A stretch of DNA of 64,000 bases, from positions 1 to 64,000 of the forward strand of contig JAABSI010000001.1 of assembly GCA_011390455.1 (NCBI GenBank), given 5' to 3'. The notes beneath the pieces are model-generated. The model did no database searches and was not told the DNA's origin. It worked only from the letters and a program-made list of their open reading frames with translations. Position 1 is the first letter of the stretch. Every line of letters starts with the position of its first letter. The position numbers and the translations under genes are program-made. This document shows, piece after piece, positions 25,796-38,017 of this stretch. The stretch comes from Trueperaceae bacterium (lineage in GTDB: Bacteria > Deinococcota > Deinococci > Deinococcales > Trueperaceae).

Positions 25796-27115
25796 ATGCG
25801 CCCGCTGCGTGCGTGCGTCCTCGCCCTTCTCGCGTGGACCTTCGTGGCGGGCTCGACGGCGGGGGCGCAGGCGATCGCCTTCACGGTCCAGGCGATCGCG
25901 GTGTCGGAGCAGGCGGCGGCGCTCGACCTCTCGCGGGCGCTCTTGCTCGACGGTTTCCCGGCGTACGTGGTGCGCTCGACCGGGGGCCAGGGCGACGTGT
26001 ACCGCGTGCGGGTGGGGGCCTTCGGGAACCGGGCGGCGGCCGCGCGCTACGCGGCCTCGATGCCCGACGTCGGCGGCGCGCGCCCGGTGCCGGCGCTGGC
26101 CGAGGTCATCCCCGACGGGGTGATGCCCTACGCGCCGCGGGTGCTGTGGCAGGGGCCCGCGGCCGGCGTCGACCTCCACGTGGCGCCGTGGCCCGGGGCG
26201 GGCATCGCGCTGCGCGTCCAGAGCGTCGGCGCGCCGCGCCAGCCGACGTACGTCCTCGTGCAGGACGGCGAGGTGCGGACGGTCGCCGCCTGGCGCGCGG
26301 TGCCGCTCGCCGTCCGCCCGGAACCGACCGGCGCAGGGCTCCTGGACGTCCCGTTCGTCGACCTGACCGGCGCCCCCGCTGGAGGCGACGCGCCGGAGGC
26401 GGAGCCCGCGGCCGAACCCCCGGACCAACCGCCCGCCGAACCGCCCGCCGAACCCCCGGCCGAGCCGCCGGCCGAACCCGGGGCGGAGTCCGATTCGGCC
26501 GACGGCGACGCGGCGCCCGAGGGGGCATCGGAGCCGTCGGGCGCCCCGCAGCTCGCGCCGCGCGACGGCCCGCCCGAGGAGGCGCTGTGGCTGCTGCGCG
26601 ATCGGCCGCTGTGGCCGACTACGTGGCCCGGCGACGACGACGAGGTGCGCGCCGCGTTCGCGGCCGCCACGCTGCAGCTGGTCGCCGCCGGCGCGGGGGT
26701 CGACGCCGCGACGGCGGAAGCGGCCGCGTACCTGCCGGGCGGCGAGCCACCCCCGACGGTCGTCGTGGCGGAGGTCGTCGACCGTTCGGGTCGCGACGCC
26801 GGCGACGTGCGCGCGCTGGGCGACGCCGCGAGCGGCCTCTTCGTGAGCGGCCCCGAGCCGGTCGCCGGGGCCGACCCCACGTGGTGGCCACCGGCCGACC
26901 TGGGCGAGCGCGTCCGCACCGACGGCCCGGCTGCGGGGCCCTTCGAGTGGGACGACGCGCTGCTCGAGGCCGACGGCCGGTTCGTGCGCTGGCGTCCGGA
27001 GGGCGGCGGCCCGGGTTGGCGGGCGGTGCCCGGCACGCCGTTGTGGAGCGATGGGCGCTACCTGCTCCTGCGCGACGGCGACGAGCTGGTGCTCGTCGAC
27101 TTCGTCGCGCGGTAG
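25796..27115 (+). CDS. Secreted protein with N-terminal SPOR domain
   Basis: 439 residues. A Sec signal ends near STAGAQA (~28). A SPOR-like domain follows at about 30-100 (FTVQAIAVSEQAAALDLSRALLLDGFPAYVVRSTGGQGDVYRVRVGAFGNRAAAARYA). SPOR domains bind denuded peptidoglycan glycans, but they are usually C-terminal, and here the domain is first. A Pro/Glu/Ala-rich linker (about 205-245, PPAEPPAEP repeats) leads to a C-terminal region with WLLRDRPLWPTTWPGDDDEVRAAFAAATLQLVAA, resembling a secreted peptidoglycan-associated module of unknown fold. It is in an apparent operon with the ABC exporter and ends 16 bp from convergent trxB. Confidence 0.8.
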   Translation: MRPLRACVLALLAWTFVAGSTAGAQAIAFTVQAIAVSEQAAALDLSRALLLDGFPAYVVRSTGGQGDVYRVRVGAFGNRAAAARYAASMPDVGGARPVPALAEVIPDGVMPYAPRVLWQGPAAGVDLHVAPWPGAGIALRVQSVGAPRQPTYVLVQDGEVRTVAAWRAVPLAVRPEPTGAGLLDVPFVDLTGAPAGGDAPEAEPAAEPPDQPPAEPPAEPPAEPPAEPGAESDSADGDAAPEGASEPSGAPQLAPRDGPPEEALWLLRDRPLWPTTWPGDDDEVRAAFAAATLQLVAAGAGVDAATAEAAAYLPGGEPPPTVVVAEVVDRSGRDAGDVRALGDAASGLFVSGPEPVAGADPTWWPPADLGERVRTDGPAAGPFEWDDALLEADGRFVRWRPEGGGPGWRAVPGTPLWSDGRYLLLRDGDELVLVDFVAR

Positions 27116-27131
27116 GGGGAGCGCCGGGCGA

Positions 27132-28091
27132 TCAGCCGGCGGCGACCGCGACGGGCGCCTCGCGCTCGGCGAGCCACCGCTCGGCCGCCATGGCCGCGCG
27201 CGTGCCGGCGCCGACGCTGGTGGACAACTGTCGGTAGACCTCGTCCGCCACGTCGCCCGCCGCGAAGATGCCCTCGACGTCGGTGAAGATCTCGTCGCGC
27301 ACGGCGACGTACCCGTGGTCGTTCAGGGCGACGGCGCCTTGCAGGTAGTCGGTGTTGGGGACGTGGCCGACGTAGATGAAGACGCCATCGGCGGCGATCA
27401 CGCCCGCCGCGCCGGTCGCGACGTCGAGGGTGCGCACGCCGGTGACCTGACCGTCGTCGCCGAGCACCTCTTCGACGATCGTGTTCCAAACGAAGCGCAT
27501 CTTGGGGTTCGCGAACGCGCGCTCCTGCGCCACCTTGTTCGCGCGCAGCTCGTCGCGGCGGTGCACGACGGTGACGGTGTCGGCGAACTTGGTCAGGAAG
27601 AGGCCCTCCTCGACGGCGGCGTCGCCGCCGCCGACGACGACCACGTGCTTGCCTCGGTAGAAGAAGCCGTCGCAGGTGGCGCAGGTCGACACCCCGCGGC
27701 CGTAGAAGGTGTCCTCTCCGGGCACCCCCAGCCGCCGCGGGTTGGCGCCGGTGGCGACGATCACCGCCTTGGCCGCGTAGTCGCGCTCGTAGCCCCGGAC
27801 CAGGAACCCGTCCCCGACGCGCTCGAGCTTCTCGATCTCGTCCATCACGATCTTGGCCCCGAAGCGCTCGGCCTGCGCGACCATCCGCTGGGCCAGCTCG
27901 GGACCGGACACGGGTTCGGGGAACCCGGGGTAGTTCTCGACCTCTTCGGTCTGGGCGATCTGGCCGCCCGGCAGTCCACGCTCGACGATCACGACGTCGA
28001 GCTGTCCGCGGCCGGCGTAGATCCCGGCGGTCAGGCCCGCTGGGCCACCGCCGATGACGAGTACGTCGCATGAAGTAGGGGTTCGGGTCAC
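27132..28091 (-). CDS. trxB: Thioredoxin reductase
   Basis: 319 residues. FAD site [20 protein letters not shown] (~9-28), redox-active CATC at 137-140 in [15 protein letters not shown] site [27 protein letters not shown] for NADP selection, and the C-terminal FAD motif [34 protein letters not shown]. It reduces thioredoxin with NADPH. The GTG at 28091 has GAGGAGG at 5-6 nt, and TACGCT (28118-28113 minus) is a possible -10, giving a short leader. Confidence 0.96.
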   Translation of the reverse strand: MTRTPTSCDVLVIGGGPAGLTAGIYAGRGQLDVVIVERGLPGGQIAQTEEVENYPGFPEPVSGPELAQRMVAQAERFGAKIVMDEIEKLERVGDGFLVRGYERDYAAKAVIVATGANPRRLGVPGEDTFYGRGVSTCATCDGFFYRGKHVVVVGGGDAAVEEGLFLTKFADTVTVVHRRDELRANKVAQERAFANPKMRFVWNTIVEEVLGDDGQVTGVRTLDVATGAAGVIAADGVFIYVGHVPNTDYLQGAVALNDHGYVAVRDEIFTDVEGIFAAGDVADEVYRQLSTSVGAGTRAAMAAERWLAEREAPVAVAAG

Positions 28092-28391
28092 GGCTCCTCC
28101 TCGTTCGACCGGAGCGTAGCACCGGGTGGCGGGACCAGCGCGTCGCCCCTTATACCGGGGTGGGGTATCGGAGGATCGGGGGAAGTGGCCGACTTCACGC
28201 AGGGGACGGGCATCCTTCACGTTGTCGTGTGAGCGGTGGTGGTACCTTCGGCGCTGGAAGAGCGTGGGACGAGTGCCCGCGCCCGTCGGGTTGGGAGGCC
28301 GGACGGGCGACCAAAGGGTCCTCAAGGGACGTCCGCCGACCGTGGCCCGAAGGGGTACGGTGCGCGGTCGCCACCCGCGACCGCCGACACC
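28092..28391. promoter_or_regulatory. Divergent intergenic region, trxB and PAS-GGDEF-EAL gene
   Basis: The 300-bp gap holds the trxB SD and -10 (28113-28118). On the plus strand a TACGGT (28356-28361) could serve the downstream gene with a ~25-nt leader. The AT-richer patch near 28150 (ccttataccgg) is not in a clear promoter context. Nothing else is recognised. Confidence 0.35.
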
Positions 28392-30593
28392 ATGGCCGAC
28401 GCCGAACCCCACCGCACCCCCGCCGCCCACCTCGATCCCGTGCGCCTCGCGCGCTTGCGGGAACGGGTGCTGTCGGGGTTCCCCGAGGAGAGCGACGTCG
28501 AGGACCTGGTGCGCCCGCTCACCGACATGCTCGCCGGCGAGACCTTCGTCGTCAGCGACGTGCGGCGCGTGGGGCAGCCGGTCGTCCACGTCGCCCCGAG
28601 CTTCGGCGACCTCACCGGGTACGCCCCGGAGGACGCGGTCGGGCGCGACCTCGGCTTCCTCCTGCGCAACGACACCGATCAGGACGCCGTGCGCGACGTG
28701 CGCGAGGCGATCCGCGACGGGCGCGCGACCACCGTGACGCTGCGCAACTACCGCGCCGACGGCTCGCTGTTCTGGTGCGAACAGCGCCACCACCCGCTCC
28801 GCGACGTCCGCGGCCGGACCGGCCACGTCGTCACCGTGCTGCGCGACGTCACCGACCAGGTCAACGCCCGCAGCGCCGAGGAGGCGGCTCGGCACCTGGT
28901 CGACGACCTCGGGGGCGAGGGCGGCTGGTTCGCGTACGGCGCGTTGGTGGACGCCTCCGGGCGGGTGCAGATCAGCTGGGTCGGCGACTCGTGCCGCGCC
29001 GTGCTGGGCGTGGAGTCGGCGACGCTCACCGCCGGAGGGCTCATCGAGCGCGTGCATCCCGACGACCGGGCGGGCGTGCTGGCGCGCTGGAGCGCGCTCC
29101 GCGTCGACGGCGGGAGCCGGCGCGATCGGTACCGGATCGCGAGCGGGGACGGCCAGACGCAGCGCGTCGAGGACTTCGCCGCCGTCAGTTGGTCGGCCGC
29201 CGAAGCGGGCGTGGTCGCGCTCCACGGCGTGGTGCGGGCCGTGGCGGCGCACGACGACGAGGCGGTCGTCGCCGTCGACGCCGGCGACGTCGCCGCCGCG
29301 TTCAAGGGGGTCGATGCCGGCACCGGACTCCCGACCCGTGAGGTCGCCGAGGACCGGCTCCATCAGGCCGCCCGCCACGCGCGGCGCCACGGTCGCGTCG
29401 TCGCGGCGGTCGCGATCGTCCTCGACCACTTCGACTTCGTCCACGCGACCATGGACCCGCGCCGCGGCGAGCGCATCGTGCGCGAGGCCGCGCGTCGCCT
29501 GCAGCGCGCGCTGCGCCGCAGCGACACGCTCGCGCGCATCGACCGGGGGACCTTCCTCGCCGTCCTCTCCGACCTGGACGCGCCCGACGCCGCGCTTCCG
29601 GTCGTCGAGAAGCTGCTCGCGTGGGTCGCGCGGCCCTTCGACGACGGTTCGTTGCGGGTCGAGTTGTCGGCCTCCGCCGGCGTCGCGATCGCCCCGTCGC
29701 ACGCGCGTCCGGCCGACGTGTTCGCCGCGGCCGAGGAGGCGGTCGCGGCCGCGCAGCGGGCCGGGGGCGGGCGCTTCGCGTTCGCGGACCCCGAGCTCGA
29801 CGCCGCCGCCCGCGCCCGCACGGGGCGCGAACGGGCGCTGCACGCGGCGTTCGCCGACGACCAGTTCGTCCTCCACTACCAACCGCGCGTGCGCCTGGAC
29901 GGCGACGGGGTCACCGGCGTCGAGGGGCTGGTCCGCTGGAACCACCCGACCGAGGGGCTGCTCCCGCCGGCGGCGTTCCTCCCCGACCTGGAGCGCGCGC
30001 GCCTGGGCGACGCGCTCTTCGAGCGCGTGCTCGATCGGGCGACCCGGCAGGCGGCGCAGTGGTACCGCGATGGGACGCCGCGGCGCGTGGCCGTGAACGT
30101 CGGTCCCGAGGTCCTGGAGCGCGAAGACCTGGCGCGCGTCGTGCATCGTTCGCTGGATCGTGCGGCGCTCCATCCTGGCTTGCTCGAACTCGAGATCCAC
30201 GAGCGGACGGGACGGCGGACGTGGGAGCGTGGCGCCGGGCGCCTGCGGGATCTGCGGGCCATGGGGGTCCAGGTGGCGCTCGACGACTTCGGTGCAGCCG
30301 ACACCAACCTCGCCCAACTCCGCGAGCTACCGCTCGATACGCTCAAGATCGACCGCGCCTTCGTCGCGCGCATCGACGCCGGGTCGCGCCGCTCCGCCGA
30401 CCTCGAGCTGCTGCGTGCGATGATCACGCTCGGCCGTGGGCTCGGCCTGACCGTGGTGGCCGAAGGCGTGGAGACCGCCACCCAGCGCGATCACCTCCGC
30501 GACCTCGCGTGCGACGAGGCCCAGGGCTTCCTGTACGCCCCGGCGCGCCCCGCGGACGAGGCCTTCGCGCCCGCCAACGCTCTGCCCAACTGA
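28392..30593 (+). CDS. LOV-derived PAS-PAS-GGDEF-EAL protein, probable c-di-GMP phosphodiesterase
   Basis: 733 residues from ATG 28392, no TM. PAS1 (~50-158) is LOV-like: [30 protein letters not shown] and [10 protein letters not shown], but the flavin-binding Cys position is Leu87, so flavin-Cys photochemistry is not expected. PAS2 is ~180-285. The GGDEF domain (~308-465) has DRGTF (384-388) instead of GGDEF and should not make c-di-GMP. The EAL domain (~485-725) keeps EGL (511-513), an Asn after beta-2 (VNVGPEVL), EIHE, DDFG, KID, AEGVE and QGF, so it is probably an active phosphodiesterase. It is followed at 42 bp by the M3 peptidase. Confidence 0.88.
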   Translation: MADAEPHRTPAAHLDPVRLARLRERVLSGFPEESDVEDLVRPLTDMLAGETFVVSDVRRVGQPVVHVAPSFGDLTGYAPEDAVGRDLGFLLRNDTDQDAVRDVREAIRDGRATTVTLRNYRADGSLFWCEQRHHPLRDVRGRTGHVVTVLRDVTDQVNARSAEEAARHLVDDLGGEGGWFAYGALVDASGRVQISWVGDSCRAVLGVESATLTAGGLIERVHPDDRAGVLARWSALRVDGGSRRDRYRIASGDGQTQRVEDFAAVSWSAAEAGVVALHGVVRAVAAHDDEAVVAVDAGDVAAAFKGVDAGTGLPTREVAEDRLHQAARHARRHGRVVAAVAIVLDHFDFVHATMDPRRGERIVREAARRLQRALRRSDTLARIDRGTFLAVLSDLDAPDAALPVVEKLLAWVARPFDDGSLRVELSASAGVAIAPSHARPADVFAAAEEAVAAAQRAGGGRFAFADPELDAAARARTGRERALHAAFADDQFVLHYQPRVRLDGDGVTGVEGLVRWNHPTEGLLPPAAFLPDLERARLGDALFERVLDRATRQAAQWYRDGTPRRVAVNVGPEVLEREDLARVVHRSLDRAALHPGLLELEIHERTGRRTWERGAGRLRDLRAMGVQVALDDFGAADTNLAQLRELPLDTLKIDRAFVARIDAGSRRSADLELLRAMITLGRGLGLTVVAEGVETATQRDHLRDLACDEAQGFLYAPARPADEAFAPANALPN

Positions 30594-30635
30594 TCCATCC
30601 CGCGCCCTCCGATCGGCGCGGCCGAACGGAGACCC

Positions 30636-32684
30636 ATGGACGCGCACGAACCCGAGACCGCCCTGCTCGATCCCGCGCCGCTCCTCCGCTGGAGCGCGGT
30701 GCGCGCCGAGGACGTCGTCCCGGCGATCGACGAAGCCCTGCAGCGCGCGCAGCGCGCGCTCGACGAGCTCGTCGCCCGGCGCGAGCGCACCTACGCCAAC
30801 ACCGTGCAAGCCCTCGACGACCTCCTCGAACCGCTCGACCGGGCGTACGGCGCGGTCCACCACCTGACGTCGGTCGCGACGTCCCCCGAGCTCCGGGCCG
30901 CGCACCACGCGGTGCAGCCGCGCTACGCCGAGTTCCGCAGCGCCATCACCACGCATCCGGGTCTGTGGGCGGCGCTGACGTCGTTCGCGGCGACCCCCGA
31001 GGCCGCGGCGCTCGACCCGCTCCGCAGGCGCCACCTGGAGAAGACGCTGCGCGCCTTCCGCCGAGCCGGCGCCGACCTGCCGCCTGCCGAACGCGCCGCG
31101 GTGGAGGCGCTGCGCGTCGACCTGGCGCAGCTCTCGACGACCTTCGCCGACCACGTGCTCGACGCGACGAACGCCTTCGAGTGGATCGTGCGCGACCCCG
31201 CCGAACTCGAGGGGTTGTCGCCAGCCGTGATCGAGCGCGCCGCCGCCGAGGCCCGCGCCAAGAACGTCGAAGGGTGGCGCTTCACGCTCCAGGCGCCGAG
31301 CTACCTCCCGTTCCTCACGCACGGCGAGCACCGCGCCACGCGCGAGGCGCTCTGGCGCGCCTTCATGCACCGGGCCGACGGGGGCACCTACGACAACCGA
31401 CCCGTGGTCGCCGAGATCCTGCGCAAGCGCCGCGAGCTCGCGCAGCGGCTCGGGTACGCGACCTTCGCCGACGTGATGCTCGAGGAGCGGATGGTCGGCA
31501 GCGCCGAGCGGGCGCGCGCCTTCGTCGACGACCTCGCGGAGCGCACCCGCCCGTACGTCGACGCGGAGCTGGCCGACGTCGCTGCGTTCGCGCGCGAGCA
31601 CCTCGGGATCGATCGGCTCGAACCCTGGGACGTCCGCTTCGCCTTCGAGCGGATGCGGCGCGAACGCTTCGGGCTCGACGAGGAGGAGCTGCGCGCGTAC
31701 CTCCCCTTCGATCGCGTTGAGGAGGGCGTCTTCGAGTTGGTGCGGCGTCTGTTCGGGGTGGCGGTCGCGCCGGCCCCCGACGTCGATGTGTGGCACCCGA
31801 GCGTTCGCGCCTACACCGCGACCGCCGAGGACGGCACCGAACTCGGGACCTTCTACACGGATTGGTTCCCCCGCGAGAACAAGCGCGGCGGGGCGTGGAT
31901 GAACGGGCTCGTCGAGGGCGGTCCACGACCGGACGGCGGTTTCGACCCCCACGTCGCCGTCGTCGAGGGCAACTTGACGCCGCCGACCGGCGACGCCCCG
32001 TCGCTGCTCGCGCCGGACGAGGTCCGCACCGTCTTCCACGAGTACGGCCACCTGTTCCACCACCTGCTGACGCGCGTCGACGTGCGCGCCCGCGGAGCCT
32101 CCGCCGTGCCCTGGGACTTCATCGAGGTCCCGTCGCAGATCTTCGAGAACTGGACCTGGACCCCCGAAGGCGTCGCCCTCTACGCGCGCCACCACGAGAC
32201 CGGCGCGGCCATGCCGGACGAGCTGCTCGACCGCATGCTCGCGGCGCGCCGCTTCGGCGAGGCGTGGGGGCAGTTCGGCCAGCTGTCGTACGCGACCGTC
32301 GACCTCGCGCTCCACGTCGAGTTCGAGCCGGAGGCCGGCGCCGACGCGGTGGCCTTCGCGCAGACGACGATGGCGCCCTTCGCCCTGCGGCCGGAGCACG
32401 CGCGCACCGGCTTCCTCCTCGGGTTCAGCCACATCATGGCCGGCGGCTACGCTGCGGGCTACTACAGCTACAAGTGGAGCGAGGCCCTCGAGGCCGACGC
32501 CTTCGGGCGCTTCGAGGCGGCCGGCGTGTTCGATGCAGCGACCGGGCGCGCGCTCCGAGCGACGATCCTGGAGCGCGGCGACGCCGTCGACGCCGATGTG
32601 ATGTTCCGCGAGTTCATGGGGCGCGACCCGGACCCCGAGGCGCTGGTGCGCCGCAACCTCGGTCCGGCGCCGGCGCGCGCCTGA
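30636..32684 (+). CDS. M3 family zinc oligopeptidase (PrlC/Dcp/OpdA type)
   Basis: 682 residues, the usual M3A length. The zinc site is HEYGH with His468, Glu469 and His472 (VFHEYGHLFHHLL). The third ligand should be the Glu in FIEVPSQIFENW, and further family motifs are FSHIMAGGYAAGYYSYKWSE (substrate Tyr/His) and RDYFPRENKRGGAW-like DWFPRENKRGGAWM. It degrades short peptides in the cytoplasm, which fits the importer and M20 enzyme in this window. ATG 30636 has a GGAG 5 nt upstream. Which M3A member it corresponds to is not certain. Confidence 0.94.
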   Translation: MDAHEPETALLDPAPLLRWSAVRAEDVVPAIDEALQRAQRALDELVARRERTYANTVQALDDLLEPLDRAYGAVHHLTSVATSPELRAAHHAVQPRYAEFRSAITTHPGLWAALTSFAATPEAAALDPLRRRHLEKTLRAFRRAGADLPPAERAAVEALRVDLAQLSTTFADHVLDATNAFEWIVRDPAELEGLSPAVIERAAAEARAKNVEGWRFTLQAPSYLPFLTHGEHRATREALWRAFMHRADGGTYDNRPVVAEILRKRRELAQRLGYATFADVMLEERMVGSAERARAFVDDLAERTRPYVDAELADVAAFAREHLGIDRLEPWDVRFAFERMRRERFGLDEEELRAYLPFDRVEEGVFELVRRLFGVAVAPAPDVDVWHPSVRAYTATAEDGTELGTFYTDWFPRENKRGGAWMNGLVEGGPRPDGGFDPHVAVVEGNLTPPTGDAPSLLAPDEVRTVFHEYGHLFHHLLTRVDVRARGASAVPWDFIEVPSQIFENWTWTPEGVALYARHHETGAAMPDELLDRMLAARRFGEAWGQFGQLSYATVDLALHVEFEPEAGADAVAFAQTTMAPFALRPEHARTGFLLGFSHIMAGGYAAGYYSYKWSEALEADAFGRFEAAGVFDAATGRALRATILERGDAVDADVMFREFMGRDPDPEALVRRNLGPAPARA

Positions 32685-32685
32685 A

Positions 32686-32711
32686 GGCGCGGCGCCTCCG
32701 GGCGCCGCGCC
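32686..32711. terminator. Bidirectional terminator-like hairpin
   Basis: Perfect 11-bp stem (32686-32696 with 32701-32711) with a TCCG loop, between the M3 gene and the convergent HExxH gene. No U tract, as usual for this genome. Confidence 0.6.
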
Positions 32712-32754
32712 GCCCGCACCGCCGCCGCCGATCCGGCGCGGCACGCCCTCCCGG

Positions 32755-33861
32755 TCACGGCTCGGCCACCGAAGGGCAGAGCAGCGCGTCCGCGCTGCGC
32801 TCGCAGCGCGCGAGCGCGGCGGCGACGAGCACGCCGGCTCGGCCGTAGTCGGCCAACCCGGCCTCCACCCCCTGAGCGCGCAGATAGGCGTCGTACGTCG
32901 CGCCCGCCGCGCGCCGGACCGCGGGGCGGGCGTAGGCGGCGGCCGCGTCGCGGGCGGCCGCCGCCGCGCGCTCCACCGCTTCGGGGAGGGCCGCAAGGCG
33001 CCCTTCGAGCGCTTCGTCCCGCCCGTCCGGCGCGACCCGCGTCCGCTCCGCCCGCAGCAGCCCGAGCGCGTGCACCGCGGCGGCGAAGCGCAGCTCGGGG
33101 GCGTCGCACCGCAGTCCGGCGAGGACGCCGAGCGCGTCGGTCTCGGCCTCGCGAGCCCAGCCCGCCGCGTGCGCCAGCTCGTGGAGGGCGGTCGCTCGGG
33201 CGGCGACCGGCGGCAGCCCTCCGTCCAGGTGCGGCTCGCGCCACCAGGGACCGACGAAGCCCGCGAAGCCGCCGGAGAGCATCGTGCCGGCCGGCAGCCG
33301 GCGCACCACGTGCGCGAGCGCCAGCGGCGTCCGCCGCTCGCCGACGACCGCGTCCGCGGCGGCCACGCAGGCCGCGGCGCTCGTCCAGGAGGCCGCCGGC
33401 CACGGCGCGGCACGGTCGACGGACGCGGGGTCGGCCGGGGCCGCCTCGGTCGCGATCGCGATCAGCCGCTCGGTCGCCGCGGCGAGGTCGGTCGCCGTCG
33501 GGGCCCCGGCCGGGAGCTCGAGGCGCGTTTCGAGCGGGGTCCGCCGGTACGCCACGCCCCAAGCCGCCTCGAAGGTCGCCCCGGCGATCGCGATCGCGGC
33601 GAGCAGCAGCGCCCACCGGGCGGCCGCTCCGCGCCGCGCGGCGACGACCAGCACCCAGGCGAGCGCGACGACGAGCGTCGCGGCGGTGAGCGATCCCGGC
33701 ACCGCGGTCAACACCGGACGCGCCGCGCTCGTGAGGGCCGGGAGCACGCCGTGCGCCCAGGCGCCGTCGATCCAGCGCGGCGGCGCGAGCCGTAGGAGCC
33801 CCCAGACCGTGGCGGCTACGGCGGCGGTCACGAGCAGCGCGGTGGGGCGCGAACGACGCAT
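32755..33861 (-). CDS. Membrane protein with HExxH site, DUF3810 type
   Basis: 368 residues. Two or three N-terminal TMs (about 8-28, 58-75, 82-100), then a long soluble part with ALHELAHAAGWAREAETDALG. His227, Glu228, His231 and Glu240 form a gluzincin-like zinc site. The overall layout matches DUF3810, a poorly studied membrane metalloprotein family. The preceding VGPWWREPHLDGGLPPVAARAT segment also fits. Protease activity is inferred, not shown. It starts at ATG 33861, 6 nt after TAGGCT with no SD, and its -10 box uses the TAG stop codon of the upstream ABC-F gene. Confidence 0.82.
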   Translation of the reverse strand: MRRSRPTALLVTAAVAATVWGLLRLAPPRWIDGAWAHGVLPALTSAARPVLTAVPGSLTAATLVVALAWVLVVAARRGAAARWALLLAAIAIAGATFEAAWGVAYRRTPLETRLELPAGAPTATDLAAATERLIAIATEAAPADPASVDRAAPWPAASWTSAAACVAAADAVVGERRTPLALAHVVRRLPAGTMLSGGFAGFVGPWWREPHLDGGLPPVAARATALHELAHAAGWAREAETDALGVLAGLRCDAPELRFAAAVHALGLLRAERTRVAPDGRDEALEGRLAALPEAVERAAAAARDAAAAYARPAVRRAAGATYDAYLRAQGVEAGLADYGRAGVLVAAALARCERSADALLCPSVAEP

Positions 33862-33870
33862 GCGTCCAGC

Positions 33871-36120
<2,250 letters not shown>

Positions 36121-36163
36121 GGGGACGGGCGGCGTCGCCCGCGTTCGGGATCGCCGCCGACCC

Positions 36164-36217
36164 ATGCTACGCGCGTGCCGAGGCGCACGTTCGTCGCGGG
36201 TGCGCTGGGCGTACGCT
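36164..36217. promoter_or_regulatory. Divergent -10 boxes for ABC-F and photolyase genes
   Basis: Minus: TAGCAT (36169-36164), about 43 nt before ATG 36120. Plus: TACGCT (36212-36217), 6 nt before ATG 36224 (leaderless layout). No SD precedes the photolyase start. Confidence 0.55.
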
Positions 36218-36223
36218 CCGCCC

Positions 36224-37657
36224 ATGGCGCACCCCGCCCTCACCCCGCCCGGCGTCCACCCCGACCGCGTCCACGTGCTGCGCGACGGTGCGCCCGGCGC
36301 CGAGGGTCCGGTCGTGTACTGGATGCAGCGCAGCCAGCGGACCCGGGCCAACGCGGCCCTCGCCCACGCCCGGGCGCTCGCGGCCGAGCTCGCGCGCCCG
36401 CTCGCGGTCGTCGGCGCCATGGCGCCCCAGGGGGCGCGCGCCACGGCGCGCGCGGCGACCTTCGAGCTCCAGGGGTGGCGCGACGTCCGCGACGGCCTCG
36501 CGGACCTGGGCGTCGGCTTCGCCCTCGCGCTGGCGGATCCGGTGGACGTCGCGCTCGCGGCGGCGACGGAGGCCGCGGTCCTGGTGGTCGATCGCGGCTA
36601 CCTGCGCGCCGAGGTGGACCAGCGTGCGCGGTTGGCGGCCGCCGCGGCGTGCCCGGTCGTGCAGGTCGAGGGCGACGTGGTCGTGCCGGTCGACGTCGCG
36701 AGCGCCAAGGCGGAGTACATGGCGCGCACCCTGCGGCCCAAGCTCCACCGGGTGTTCGAGGCGTACCTCGACCCGGTCGCCGAGACTGCGGCGGCGCTGC
36801 CCTGGGGCGGTGAGGTGCCCGCCATCGGGCGCCACGCGAACGTCGCCGAGGCGCTCGACGACGTGCGGTCGCTCGTGGCGAGGCTCGACGTCGACGCCTC
36901 GGTGGCGCCGGTCGACGCCCTGTACCCCGGGGGCGAGCAGGCGGCGGCCGCGCGCCTCGAGTCCTTCGTGGCGGGGGCGCTGCACGGCTACGCCGAGGAC
37001 CGCAACCAACCGCACCGCGCGCGCGTCTCGTACCTCGGCATGTACCTGCGCTGCGGGCAGGTGTCGCCGGTCGAGGCGGTGCGGGCGGCGCGCGCCGCGG
37101 CGCCGACGGCGGGGGAGGCGAACGTCGCCTCCTTCGTCGAGGAGCTCCTCGTGCGCCGTGAGCTCGCGATCAACCACGCCGTGCGCAACCCGGAGTACGA
37201 CCGCTACGCCGGGCTCCCCGCGTGGGCGCGCCGGACGTTGGCGGCGCACGCGGACGACCCGCGGCCGGCGCTCTACGACGACGCGACCTTGGAGGCTGCG
37301 GCGAGCGACGATCCGTACTGGAACGCCGCCATGCGCCAGTCCGTCGCCACGGGCTACCAGCACAACCACATGCGCATGTACTGGGGGAAGCGGGTCCTGG
37401 AGTGGAGCGCCACGCCCGAGGAGGCGTACGCGCGGCTCCTGCGCTGGAACGACCGCTTCCACCTCGACGGCGTCGACCCGAACTCCTACGCCGGCGTCGG
37501 CTGGGTGTTCGGGCTGCACGATCGTCCATGGACCGAGCGGCCGGTCTTCGGCAACGTGCGCTCGATGACCCAAGGCGGGCTGAAGCGCAAGACCGACCCG
37601 GACGCCTACGTGCGCGCGGTCGCCGCCGAGGTCGCCCGGCTCCGCGACGCGCCGTAG
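36224..37657 (+). CDS. Class II CPD photolyase
   Basis: 477 residues. Class II hallmarks are clear: VYWMQRSQRTRANAALAHA at the N-terminus, EDRNQPHRARVSYLGMYLRCGQVSPVEAV, ASFVEELLVRRELAINHA, YQHNHMRMYWGKRVLEW, WNDRFHLDGVDPNSYAGVGWVFGLHDRPWTERPVFGNVRSM. This enzyme uses FAD and near-UV/blue light to split cyclobutane pyrimidine dimers. Class II enzymes are less common in bacteria than class I. It is leaderless by layout and its TAG stop is shared with the -10 box of the next gene. Confidence 0.96.
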   Translation: MAHPALTPPGVHPDRVHVLRDGAPGAEGPVVYWMQRSQRTRANAALAHARALAAELARPLAVVGAMAPQGARATARAATFELQGWRDVRDGLADLGVGFALALADPVDVALAAATEAAVLVVDRGYLRAEVDQRARLAAAAACPVVQVEGDVVVPVDVASAKAEYMARTLRPKLHRVFEAYLDPVAETAAALPWGGEVPAIGRHANVAEALDDVRSLVARLDVDASVAPVDALYPGGEQAAAARLESFVAGALHGYAEDRNQPHRARVSYLGMYLRCGQVSPVEAVRAARAAAPTAGEANVASFVEELLVRRELAINHAVRNPEYDRYAGLPAWARRTLAAHADDPRPALYDDATLEAAASDDPYWNAAMRQSVATGYQHNHMRMYWGKRVLEWSATPEEAYARLLRWNDRFHLDGVDPNSYAGVGWVFGLHDRPWTERPVFGNVRSMTQGGLKRKTDPDAYVRAVAAEVARLRDAP

Positions 37658-37660
37658 GCT
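37655..37660 (+). promoter_or_regulatory. Leaderless -10 box containing the photolyase stop codon
   Basis: TAGGCT, 6 nt, GTG 37667. TAG at 37655-37657 is the photolyase stop codon. Confidence 0.65.
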
Positions 37661-37666
37661 TGGTCC

Positions 37667-38017
37667 GTGCGCCGCTTCGTCGCGATCGGGACCAACCAAG
37701 GCTTCGTCTGCACCCACTGCGGTGCCGACGTGCCGCCGCTCGCGAACGGCTCGTACCGCAATCATTGCCCCGCCTGCCTGCACTCGCTGCACGTCGACGT
37801 GAACCCGGGCGACCGCGCCAGCGAGTGCGGCGGGCTGCTCGTGCCCGTCGGCGTGGAGCAGAGCGGCAAGAAGGGGTGGGTCATCGTCCACCGCTGCGAG
37901 CGGTGCGGCGCGGTGCGCCGCAACAAGGCGGCGCTGGACGACCCGGTCCAACCCGACGACCTCGAGGTGCTCGCCGCCCTCTCGGCGCGGGCGCCCGGCG
38001 ACCGGGGCCGTTGGTAG
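37667..38017 (+). CDS. RNHCP domain protein
   Basis: 116 residues, a small zinc-ribbon-like protein. The conserved core reads CTHCG, SYRNHCPACLHSLHVD, NPGDRASECGGLLVPVG, WVIVHRCERCGAVRRNK. This is the RNHCP family (named for that motif), found in many bacteria with no established function. Six Cys plus His residues suggest two structural metal sites. It starts at GTG 37667, 6 nt after a -10 box that overlaps the photolyase stop. Likely co-located with repair genes by chance or function; unknown. Confidence 0.9.
   Translation: MRRFVAIGTNQGFVCTHCGADVPPLANGSYRNHCPACLHSLHVDVNPGDRASECGGLLVPVGVEQSGKKGWVIVHRCERCGAVRRNKAALDDPVQPDDLEVLAALSARAPGDRGRW

Noticed and set aside
28525..28860. PAS1 as a functional LOV photoreceptor
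   Set aside because: The adduct-forming Cys is replaced by Leu87, so classical LOV photochemistry is not expected.
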